Of a stretch of 5,417 nt of DNA, positions 1-5,296 are shown one piece after another (the stretch's first letter is position 1; every line of letters begins with the position of its first letter). Source of the stretch: Dehalococcoidia bacterium (GTDB taxonomy: Bacteria; Chloroflexota; Dehalococcoidia; Dehalococcoidales; E44-bin46); assembly GCA_020343755.1 (NCBI GenBank), contig CP070810.1, forward strand, positions 290,271-295,687, written 5' to 3'. A program made the translations under genes and the position numbers. The notes beneath the pieces are model-generated. The model ran no database searches. It saw only the letters and a program-made list of their open reading frames with translations, and was not told where the DNA came from.

Positions 1-659
1 ATAGCTACTGAATTTTGGGCTGACGGCGCTACCTGCTCCAATACTACGGGAACAAGACCCACCCTCCCCACCCACTCCTCGTCACCCTTGTCAACAGTAG
101 TCACCATATTTACCGTTTTATCCTTATCCCATGCCTCCAGGTCATACCTAAAGCATAGGTCAGCCGGGCTCCGCGCCCCGTAGATAATATCAATCTTCTG
201 GTATCTATCTCTGTCATCTATAACATTCCAAATGAGAGACCTCAGTGGGGCCAGTCCAATACCGCCACCAACAAAAACGAGGTTCTTACCCTCCAAAAAA
301 TCGAGGGGGAAACAGTTACCATAGGGACCCCGGAAACCTATTTCGGCACCCACACCAAGCCGGTGCAGAGCCCGGGTTAAGCGGCCCACTTGGCGTATAC
401 TGCACTCTAAATGGTCTCGTCTGGTGGGACTAGAGGAAACACAAAAAGGAGCTTCACCTACGCCGAGAACAGAAAGCAGACAAAACTGCCCTGGCTGGAA
501 GGTAAATTCCTGCCGAAGCTTCTCATCCTTAAAGTTGAAGTGAAAGGTTCTGGTATCATGGGTTTCGTCAACCGTTTTGTCTATTACCGCTAAGTGCGGT
601 AGGTAGACATTTCCTTCAGCAAGAAATCTGGGGCGGCAACTAATATCGCTAACTGCCAT
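1..659 (-). CDS. FAD/NAD(P)H-binding oxidoreductase subunit, FlxA / HydG / AsrB-like (3' end outside window)
   Basis: This is the first 219 codons of a ferredoxin-NADP+ reductase-like subunit; the gene continues past base 1. By family it binds FAD and NAD(P)H in the cytoplasm and is the pyridine-nucleotide entry or exit point of a larger complex. I translated it by hand from the ATG at 657-659 and found no stop. Residues 56-78 form the flavin-binding strand (PGQF, then GVGEAP and VSSSP). Residues 111-118 read GPYGNCFP. The nucleotide-binding loop GGGIGLAPLR is at 131-140, followed by YGAR at 160-163. The C-terminal [2Fe-2S] cysteine motif expected in this family (usually about 270-290 aa) would lie outside the window. 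The start follows the upstream stop directly (TAAATG), with a strong SD, GGAGAAGG, inside the end of the upstream gene, so translation is probably coupled. The context of two 4Fe-4S subunits plus MvhD favours FlxA. A gamma subunit of a group 3 hydrogenase or sulfite reductase remains possible. Confidence 0.9.
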   Translation of the reverse strand, partial: MAVSDISCRPRFLAEGNVYLPHLAVIDKTVDETHDTRTFHFNFKDEKLRQEFTFQPGQFCLLSVLGVGEAPFCVSSSPTRRDHLECSIRQVGRLTRALHRLGVGAEIGFRGPYGNCFPLDFLEGKNLVFVGGGIGLAPLRSLIWNVIDDRDRYQKIDIIYGARSPADLCFRYDLEAWDKDKTVNMVTTVDKGDEEWVGRVGLVPVVLEQVAPSAQNSVA

Positions 660-1709
660 TTAGCCCTTCTCCAGTTTAAGTTTCTGTTCAGTGGGCAAGT
701 TATTCAATACTTGAGTAATATCCCAGTTTACCGGGCACAAGCGAATGCACCTCCCGCAGCCAACACAGGCAATAACCTCAAAGTTTACAGGGTAGAACTC
801 ATATTTGTGACATACCTTCTGTCTCAGCCGCCGCCACTTCTCCTGCCTAGGGTTTTCCATCGGCATCTTGGTGTAGACAGGAAAAGCACAGCTATCCCAA
901 CTCCTGAACCTTTCCCCCTGATTCTTAACCAGCTCATCAGAAATATCAAAGCAATAGCAGGTGGGGCAGAGGAAGGTGCAGATACCGCAGCTTATACACT
1001 TGGTAGCTATCTGCTCCCAGTAATCCTTATCATCAAAACCGGCCAGTAGCTTCTCCCCGATACCCTTAGTGTCTATCTTTCTGGTTACCTTACCATGGGC
1101 TGCCTGTTTCACCTCTTTAGCCCTAGCTTCTTCGGCTTCGGTCGCCGTTTCTGCCAGGCTAGTCTCAGCCATTAGCTTCCTACCTCTATCCGTAATCGCC
1201 TCCACCAAGAAATCGTCGCCAATATCAGTAAGCATCAGGTCAACATTGGTGGCGTCGTTTGGGCTGCTATCCAGTGAAGTGCAGAAGCAACTATCATCGG
1301 GATTAGTGCACCCCAGCCCAACCAGTACCCCGCTATTTCTTTTGGCAAGGTAGTAGGGGTCTTCATAGGCGTCTTTAAAGGTCATGTCCAGTATAGCCAG
1401 GGCTTTAGCATCACAGGGTCTAATACCAAAAATCAGTTGCTTTTGTTGGCTTGATGCTGGAAGCTGTATATGATAGCCCTTGCCATCTTTGTGGAAGCTA
1501 AACATCTCCTCCATCGGGGGCATTAAAATAGCTTTGGGTGGAACCACGGTATTCCGATACCAATCCAAGAAACTAGCATCTTGGCTGTCCCACCTAGCCC
1601 ACTTGGCCACTCCTTCCACTCGTGAGGGCACGAATACATTAAATTCCTGGCTCCACTCGCTGAGTAGTTTAGCGATTTGCTTTTTGTTTATTTTCTTTCT
1701 GTTAGTCAT
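660..1709 (-). CDS. 4Fe-4S electron-transfer subunit, FlxB / HydB / AsrA-like
   Basis: This 349-aa cytoplasmic iron-sulfur protein probably relays electrons between the FAD/NAD(P)H subunit encoded next and the rest of the complex. The N-terminal half carries GIRPCD (95-100) and a C-x6-CFCTS group (C134, C141, C143), as in sulfhydrogenase beta and anaerobic sulfite reductase A subunits. Two ferredoxin-type motifs follow: CISCGICTFLCP (C238, C241, C244, C248), with extra C251 and C253 just after, and CVGCGRCIRLCP (C315, C318, C321, C325). C274 and C300 lie between them. A charged, Ala/Glu-rich linker spans about 183-205. The ATG at 1709 is 5 nt after the previous stop and has only a weak GAAG behind it, so it may rely on coupling. 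The stop TAA abuts the next ATG. The family (two-cluster 4Fe-4S subunit of hydrogenase/sulfur reductase or Flx) is clear. Whether it should be called FlxB or FlxC is uncertain, and no hydrogenase large subunit is visible. Confidence 0.88.
   Translation of the reverse strand: MTNRKKINKKQIAKLLSEWSQEFNVFVPSRVEGVAKWARWDSQDASFLDWYRNTVVPPKAILMPPMEEMFSFHKDGKGYHIQLPASSQQKQLIFGIRPCDAKALAILDMTFKDAYEDPYYLAKRNSGVLVGLGCTNPDDSCFCTSLDSSPNDATNVDLMLTDIGDDFLVEAITDRGRKLMAETSLAETATEAEEARAKEVKQAAHGKVTRKIDTKGIGEKLLAGFDDKDYWEQIATKCISCGICTFLCPTCYCFDISDELVKNQGERFRSWDSCAFPVYTKMPMENPRQEKWRRLRQKVCHKYEFYPVNFEVIACVGCGRCIRLCPVNWDITQVLNNLPTEQKLKLEKG
665..672 (-). promoter_or_regulatory. Shine-Dalgarno site for the FAD/NAD(P)H subunit gene
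   Basis: On the minus strand the sequence GGAGAAGG lies within the last codons of the 660-1709 gene, 5 nt before the ATG at 659. The spacing is near optimal. It fixes the start at 659 and shows that the downstream gene is read by ribosomes finishing the upstream one. Confidence 0.7.
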
Positions 1710-1714
1710 CGCTT

Positions 1715-2671
1715 CTATCTAATGAAATCCCCAGTATCGGTAGCCTCGTAGGCAGCCAAAAATGGCGAAGCATCTTTATCCATGCCTGCCTTATAGTGGA
1801 ATAGCTCATCAACTATGTCGTACATTTCCCGGCTCAGGCGTCTAAGCGGGATATTCACCGGGCAGGCGCGCTCACACTCACCGCAGTCAGTGCATCTTCC
1901 CGCCACATGAATATTTCTCATCACCTGAAACACTAAGTTATCCTGCCACCGAGGTACCGGCAGTACCCATGGCGGTTCGGTCTCCTCAACAAAGCAACGC
2001 TCACAAAAACAAGCCGGGCATATGTTTCGGCAGGCATAGCAACGGATACAGCGGTCAAACTCGTTGCTCCAGAACTCCCACCTCTGCTCCGGTGTCGTGT
2101 CTTTGAGCCGGTTTATCTCCTCCTGACTGGCTACCCTGCCCTCATCACTGGCTGGTGAGGTCGGCTCTCCGAGAAGGATGTCATATTCCTGAGGAGTAGG
2201 TAATTCACAGCCAAGGCAATTATCAAAAAGGGTCTCCGAGATAGGAAACTCTTTTTTGTTCCCACCAACTGTTACCATCACTCTATCCCCATCCCGGCTA
2301 ATATCGTCTATCTCATCCCTATCCTTATCCACTAACTGCTCCACCTTGCTCAGGTCAATAAGCCCGTGGCAAGGTATACCCAGAATTACTATATCCTCTC
2401 TGGCTATTTTATTATCCTGCAAAAGGCTGACAATGGAGCGGCTGTCACATCCCTTGACGACAATACCGACTCGTCCCTTGACCTCGGTTAGATATACACT
2501 GAGATTGTTGACGATAAAGGGGGTAATTACCAAGCGGCTAGTATCACCTCTGTCATTGGTTATTAGTGGAGTAGTGGTGAATTTTAGACTGCCAGGTTCA
2601 AAGCCAATAATATAGTCAACCTTACCCTGCTCCAGCAGAGATTTAGCCTCACTGCGTAGCTTTTGTTCCAT
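1715..2671 (-). CDS. 4Fe-4S electron-transfer subunit, FlxC-like (F420-hydrogenase beta / HydB-related)
   Basis: This 318-aa protein is related in layout to the 349-aa protein encoded after it, but clearly divergent. Residues 74-79 read GCDSRS, matching the RPCD region of its neighbour. Further N-terminal cysteines are C101 (GIPCHG) and C152/C155 (NCLGCELP). The first ferredoxin-type motif is CIRCYACRNICP (C208, C211, C214, C218), followed closely by C221, C223 and C226. The second is CTDCGECERACP (C260, C263, C266, C270). No membrane segment or signal peptide is seen, so it is cytoplasmic. Its role is inferred as electron relay between MvhD and the flavin subunit. It overlaps the mvhD-like gene by 23 bp and is followed after 5 nt by the next subunit gene. 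The ATG at 2671 has AAGGAA directly upstream at unusually short spacing, consistent with coupled translation. An F420-dependent reductase beta-type activity is a less likely reading, since a complete FAD/NAD subunit gene is present. Confidence 0.85.
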   Translation of the reverse strand: MEQKLRSEAKSLLEQGKVDYIIGFEPGSLKFTTTPLITNDRGDTSRLVITPFIVNNLSVYLTEVKGRVGIVVKGCDSRSIVSLLQDNKIAREDIVILGIPCHGLIDLSKVEQLVDKDRDEIDDISRDGDRVMVTVGGNKKEFPISETLFDNCLGCELPTPQEYDILLGEPTSPASDEGRVASQEEINRLKDTTPEQRWEFWSNEFDRCIRCYACRNICPACFCERCFVEETEPPWVLPVPRWQDNLVFQVMRNIHVAGRCTDCGECERACPVNIPLRRLSREMYDIVDELFHYKAGMDKDASPFLAAYEATDTGDFIR

Positions 2672-3176
2672 TTCCTTGTCTTTGACTAGTAAATAACCGG
2701 TTAGGCCCGACCTCCTTCACCCCCTTTGTCACCTCAGTAACTACCTCGGCAAATTTTTCTGCTTCAGAAGCCGAGACCCAGCTAGCCTGAATCCGCTGTG
2801 GATTTATGCCTATATACTCGAGGAACTTTTTAGTTATTGCCATCCTTCTCCGGGCATAGTAATTTCCCGATTGGTAGTGACAATCACCAGGGTGACAACC
2901 GGAAACAAGCACACCGTCAAAACCTAGGCGTAGAGCCTTAAGGATAAAGAGCGGGTCTACCCTTCCCGAACACGGGACCCTTATCACCCTTACGTTGGCT
3001 GGGTATTTCCTACGGCTGGTGCCAGCTAAATCGGCACCAGCATAGCTACACCACCGGCACAGAAAGCCCAACAGTTCAGGTTCCCATTCCGATTCTTGCG
3101 TCATATAACCTACCAAAGGTAAACGATTCGCCATATCATAACAAATAAAGCAAGGTTGCATCAAGTCTAAAAACAT
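2649..3176 (-). CDS. mvhD: MvhD-like [2Fe-2S] subunit (FlxD-like), electron donor to HdrA
   Basis: This matches the methyl-viologen-reducing hydrogenase delta family, the small iron-sulfur protein that passes electrons to HdrA. Visible signatures are FLCRWCSYAGADLAG (38-52, C40 and C43), VPCSGRVDP (67-75, C69), GCHPGDCHY (93-101, C94 and C99) and WVSASEAEKFAEVV (133-146); these five cysteines are the conserved set. The start is open. The ATG at 3176 has AGGGGGAG 3 nt upstream and sits just below a TATAAT, which supports a 175-aa product. The family usually begins near residue 25, where an ATG at 3104 (MTQESEWEPELL) has only a weak TAGGT, giving 151 aa. The extra N-terminus holds C9 and C12. 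It is the first gene of the minus-strand operon, and its 3' end overlaps the next gene by 23 bp. The family is certain. The partner (Flx rather than a NiFe hydrogenase) is inferred from the neighbours. Confidence 0.93.
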   Translation of the reverse strand: MFLDLMQPCFICYDMANRLPLVGYMTQESEWEPELLGFLCRWCSYAGADLAGTSRRKYPANVRVIRVPCSGRVDPLFILKALRLGFDGVLVSGCHPGDCHYQSGNYYARRRMAITKKFLEYIGINPQRIQASWVSASEAEKFAEVVTEVTKGVKEVGPNRLFTSQRQGNGTKATQ

Positions 3177-3179
3177 TAA

Positions 3180-3187
3180 CTCCCCCT
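3180..3187 (-). promoter_or_regulatory. Shine-Dalgarno site supporting the upstream start of the mvhD-like gene
   Basis: The minus strand reads AGGGGGAG, then TTA, then the ATG at 3176. The match to the 16S tail is good, though the 3-nt spacing is short if GGAG is taken as the core (5 nt if GGGGG is). It favours the 3176 start over 3104. Confidence 0.45.
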
Positions 3188-3188
3188 G

Positions 3189-3217
3189 TTGACATTCCCC
3201 GCTTGACCGATTATACT
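3189..3217 (+). promoter_or_regulatory. Sigma-70-type promoter for the GAF gene and possibly hdr genes
   Basis: TTGACA at 3189-3194 and TATACT at 3212-3217 are separated by exactly 17 bp. That is a perfect -35 box and a 5/6 match to the -10 box. Transcription would start near 3224 and give a leader of about 180 nt before the GAF start at 3406. Both palindromes (3246-3259 and 3270-3297) would lie in the transcribed leader. A second TATACT at 3306-3311 has no recognisable -35, so it is a weaker alternative unless an activator works there. Confidence 0.6.
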
Positions 3218-3238
3218 TAGGTGATTGTACTTAGTGGA
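3210..3238 (-). promoter_or_regulatory. Candidate promoter for the minus-strand mvhD/flx-like operon
   Basis: Read on the minus strand, a perfect TATAAT lies at 3215-3210, with a poor -35 candidate TCCACT (3/6) 17 bp upstream at 3238-3233. Transcription would begin near 3203, about 27 nt before the ATG at 3176. The -10 overlaps the plus-strand -10 by 4 bp, so the two promoters would probably compete for polymerase. The weak -35 suggests dependence on an activator. Confidence 0.4.
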
Positions 3239-3240
3239 TT
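3211..3240. repeat. Imperfect 16-bp tandem repeat in the divergent promoter region
   Basis: Bases 3211-3226 and 3225-3240 match at 13 of 16 positions with a 14-bp period. Each contains TACTTAG (3214-3220 and 3228-3234), and TACTTA recurs at 3284-3289, which is 56 bp, or four periods, further on. The first copy overlaps both -10 elements. It may be a pair of regulator half-sites; the function is unknown. Confidence 0.5.
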
Positions 3241-3245
3241 CTCAA

Positions 3246-3259
3246 GTAATTATAATTAC
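3246..3259. repeat. 14-bp perfect palindrome (possible operator)
   Basis: GTAATTATAATTAC is its own reverse complement. It is AT-rich and contains TATAAT on both strands. It sits about +22 to +35 relative to the predicted plus-strand start site and upstream of the minus-strand promoter. That placement would suit an operator acting on both directions, but an AT-rich palindrome of this size could also be chance. Confidence 0.45.
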
Positions 3260-3269
3260 ACGGCTGATT

Positions 3270-3297
3270 TGTTTACGTAATAATACTTACGTAAACA
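3270..3297. repeat. 28-bp inverted repeat with 11-bp perfect arms (candidate operator)
   Basis: The left arm TGTTTACGTAA (3270-3280) and right arm TTACGTAAACA (3287-3297) are exact reverse complements around a 6-nt spacer. Each arm contains the self-palindromic octamer TTACGTAA (3273-3280 and 3287-3294), so the site is both an inverted repeat and two copies of a palindrome 14 bp apart. This is typical of a dimeric or tetrameric DNA-binding regulator. It does not match the operators of Rex, FNR or CRP that I know. It has no T-run after it, so a terminator is unlikely. The binding protein is unknown. Confidence 0.7.
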
Positions 3298-3389
3298 TGG
3301 ATAGGTATACTGACAGGCAGGCTAAAGAGTAATTGATGTTAGAGCGCGAGATTACCACAAACCTTATAACTTTTGGTTGACCATCAAAT

Positions 3390-3396
3390 GGAAGGA
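3390..3396 (+). promoter_or_regulatory. Shine-Dalgarno site that decides the GAF protein start
   Basis: GGAAGGA lies 9 nt before the ATG at 3406. The in-frame upstream candidates, TTG at 3373 and ATG at 3388, have no comparable site, so 3406 is the preferred start. Confidence 0.65.
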
Positions 3397-3405
3397 CGTG
3401 TAATT

Positions 3406-3948
3406 ATGCAGGAATCTAAGAGGAATTATTATCAGAGCTTATATGAGATAGCAACAGCGGTAAACTCAGCCGGTGAGCCTGATGCCGTACTTCACTCTGT
3501 TGTTGAGAACGTAACAAGGGCTGTAGGAGCAAAAGGGTGCTCACTGATGCTACTTAGGCTGGATAGGAGGCTACTAGTTCATGCTGTAGCCCATGGGCTG
3601 AGCGACGAGTTCATAAGAAAAGGCCTGGTATCAGCTGACGAAAGCATTCCCGAGGCGCTAGAGGGCAAGCCAGTAGCTATCCTAGACGTAACCGAGGATG
3701 AGCGAATCCAGTATCCACAGGCGACCAGGAAGGAAGGGATTGCCTCTATCCTTTGTGTTCCGGTGAGGCATAGAGGGGAGATCATAGGGGTAATAAGGGT
3801 GTACACTAGTGAGCCGTACCACTTCACTGAAGATGATATATACTTTGTATCCGCGGTTGGTAATCTGGGTGCGATTGCCCTGGAAAATGCCAAGCGATAC
3901 AACCGCCTTAGAGAAGGATATGAGGCCTTCCGGCAACTGATATTCTAG
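3406..3948 (+). CDS. Stand-alone GAF-domain sensor protein
   Basis: This is a 180-aa cytoplasmic protein made almost entirely of one GAF domain, a fold that binds small ligands, nucleotides, haem or Fe-S groups, or senses redox state. The opening helix (SLYEIATAVNSAGEPDAVL, 11-29) leads into VVENVTRAVGAKGCSLMLL (32-50). The core IASILCVPVRHRGEIIGVIRVY spans 112-133, FTEDDIYFVSAVGNLGAIALENA runs 140-162, and a final helix lies at about 163-178. Only two cysteines are present (C45 and C117). No kinase, GGDEF or DNA-binding domain is seen. Three in-frame starts exist; ATG 3406 is chosen for its SD. It follows the divergent control region and precedes the fused hdrCB gene by 151 bp on the same strand, so a role in sensing for the Hdr system is an inference. 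Its ligand and partner are unknown. It could instead act through protein-protein contact. Confidence 0.88.
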   Translation: MQESKRNYYQSLYEIATAVNSAGEPDAVLHSVVENVTRAVGAKGCSLMLLRLDRRLLVHAVAHGLSDEFIRKGLVSADESIPEALEGKPVAILDVTEDERIQYPQATRKEGIASILCVPVRHRGEIIGVIRVYTSEPYHFTEDDIYFVSAVGNLGAIALENAKRYNRLREGYEAFRQLIF

Positions 3949-3971
3949 AATGGGGCGGTGCATTTGGTTAG

Positions 3972-4015
3972 GAGTGGGTGGCACTCTTCCAATTCTAGTG
4001 CGCTGCCCTGTTTTT
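3972..4015 (+). terminator. Weak terminator-like element after the GAF gene
   Basis: GCACT (3981-3985) pairs with AGTGC (3997-4001) across an 11-nt loop. GGG (3976-3978) can pair with CCC (4006-4008) outside an internal loop, and TTTTT follows at 4011-4015. CACTC (3982-3986) can alternatively pair with GAGTG (3972-3976), so two exclusive hairpins are possible. The stem is short and imperfect, so at best it partly separates the GAF gene from the hdr genes. No good promoter is seen in 4016-4099: TATAAG at 4055-4060 lacks a -35. Confidence 0.25.
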
Positions 4016-4099
4016 GCGTCCGGCGCGTTTATCCAAGTCAATGTTAATGGCTGTTATAAGCACCTAACGGTAAACATCTGGTAATGGAGAAGACTGGCT

Positions 4100-5257
4100 A
4101 TGGTCATTCAACCGCTGACGGTTGACCTAGAGACGGCAGACCTCTTAGAGGAAGCTGGAGGCGAGACGTTCAGATTGTGCTATCAGTGTGGCGTGTGCAC
4201 TGGTACATGCCCCTGGAATCTAGTCAAGAAATTTGACATCCGCAGGCTGATACACCAAGTACGATTAGGTCTAGTCGACTTTGAGGATGAAGATGTGTGG
4301 ACATGCGTTAGCTGTAAGCTTTGTGTTGACCGGTGCCCTCAAGGGGTAGTGATGCCAAACATAGTCAGAGCTTTGCGTCGGACTGTTACTGAATTAGGCA
4401 TAGCCAAGGTCCCCGACTCGCTCCGAGTCACCATCAAAAATGTCTCGGCTGTAGGTAACCCATTAGGAGAACCGCAGGAGGCAAGGGCTGATTGGGCAAG
4501 AGACCTCGAGATAAAGACCTATACCAAAGGAACTGAAATATTATACTTCCCCTGCTGTTATCAAATATACGACCCGTCTGCCCGCAGAGTTGCCCGGGCA
4601 GCAGTCAATATCCTGAAGAAGGCTGGCACAGATTTTGGCATCTTGCATGACAATGTAGTCTGCTGTGGTGAGAGTATCCGCAAGGCAGGTAACGAAAGCG
4701 TCTTCCAAAGTCTAGTCCAAACTAATACTAATGCTTTTACCGAAGCTGGTGTCGAGAAGATTGTTGTCACTTCCCCCCATTGCTACCACACCTTCAAGGA
4801 CGAATATCCTGAGTTTGGGGGCGATTTTAAGGTAATTCATTCAATTCAGTATCTACTCGACCTTATCAAACAAGGCAGGTTAAACCTCACCAAGGAAGTA
4901 AACAAGAAGGTTACTTATGCCGATTCCTGTTGTCTAGGACGTTACCAGGATATATATGACGAACCCCGGGAAGTTCTGAGGAGCATACCGGGCTTGGAGC
5001 TGGTTGAACTGCCATATAATCGGGAAAACAGCATATGTTGTGGTGGTTGCGCCGGTAGGCTGTGGATGGAGACCAAAAAGGGAGAAAGATTCTCCGACAT
5101 TAGAGTAGAGCAGGCTCTTGACGTAGGCGCCAGTGTCCTAGCTGTGGCTTGCCCTTATTGCATGGCTAACTATGAGGATAGTGTATTGACGACGGATAAA
5201 GCTGACGTTATCGAAATTAAGGACATTTTGGAACTCGTTTTAGACGCGTTAGACTAG
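4100..5257 (+). CDS. Fused HdrC-HdrB (HdrD-type) heterodisulfide reductase subunit
   Basis: This 385-aa cytoplasmic iron-sulfur protein joins an HdrC-like electron relay to an HdrB-like catalytic half. The N-terminal part has two 4Fe-4S motifs, CYQCGVCTGTCP (C27, C30, C33, C37) and CVSCKLCVDRCP (C69, C72, C75, C79). The C-terminal part has two CCG domains. The second is complete: C278, C313-C314, C351 and C354, with 34 and 36 residues between groups, as needed for a noncubane [4Fe-4S] cluster. The first has C153 and C188-C189, but the expected CxxC reads SPHC (S225, C228), so it lacks one ligand. No membrane helices are seen, unlike partners of membrane HdrE. The ATG at 4100 has GGAGA 9 nt upstream. 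An hdrA-like gene follows after 39 nt, so this half probably accepts electrons from HdrA and reduces a disulfide. The natural substrate is unknown. Related glycolate-oxidase or lactate-utilisation iron-sulfur subunits share this layout, but the HdrA neighbour argues for Hdr. Confidence 0.9.
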   Translation: MVIQPLTVDLETADLLEEAGGETFRLCYQCGVCTGTCPWNLVKKFDIRRLIHQVRLGLVDFEDEDVWTCVSCKLCVDRCPQGVVMPNIVRALRRTVTELGIAKVPDSLRVTIKNVSAVGNPLGEPQEARADWARDLEIKTYTKGTEILYFPCCYQIYDPSARRVARAAVNILKKAGTDFGILHDNVVCCGESIRKAGNESVFQSLVQTNTNAFTEAGVEKIVVTSPHCYHTFKDEYPEFGGDFKVIHSIQYLLDLIKQGRLNLTKEVNKKVTYADSCCLGRYQDIYDEPREVLRSIPGLELVELPYNRENSICCGGCAGRLWMETKKGERFSDIRVEQALDVGASVLAVACPYCMANYEDSVLTTDKADVIEIKDILELVLDALD

Positions 5258-5296
5258 TTAGCACTGAAGATATGCGGAAGAGGAGTCAGGTAAGGA

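Noticed and set aside
245..593. Two short plus-strand open frames (245-433 and 411-593)
   Set aside because: They lie antisense to the FAD/NAD(P)H subunit gene, whose frame stays open across the whole region and carries clear family motifs. Their translations are low-complexity and unlike any protein I know.
711..1722. Plus-strand open frames opposite the 660-1709 gene
   Set aside because: Antisense shadows of a gene with well-placed cysteine motifs. No ribosome sites or domains are visible.
2256..2615. Plus-strand open frame of 119 codons opposite the 1715-2671 gene
   Set aside because: Ser/Leu/Thr-rich shadow translation with no motif.
2649..3176. Selenocysteine in the MvhD-like protein, as in some Hdr/hydrogenase partners
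   Set aside because: All conserved positions are read as cysteine codons, and no in-frame TGA occurs before the final stop.
3270..3297. Inverted repeat as a rho-independent terminator
   Set aside because: The stem is AT-rich and no T-run follows on either strand. It also lies between divergent starts, where a terminator is not expected.
3406..3948. GAF protein as a DNA-binding regulator or methionine-R-sulfoxide reductase (fRMsr)
   Set aside because: No helix-turn-helix is seen, and only C45 and C117 are present, without the cysteine pattern of free-Met-sulfoxide reductase.
3579..4041. Minus-strand open frames opposite the GAF gene
   Set aside because: The GAF frame gives a coherent domain from start to end. 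The antisense products do not.
4561..4770. Minus-strand open frame of 69 codons inside the hdrCB gene
   Set aside because: Antisense to the first CCG domain; no independent support.
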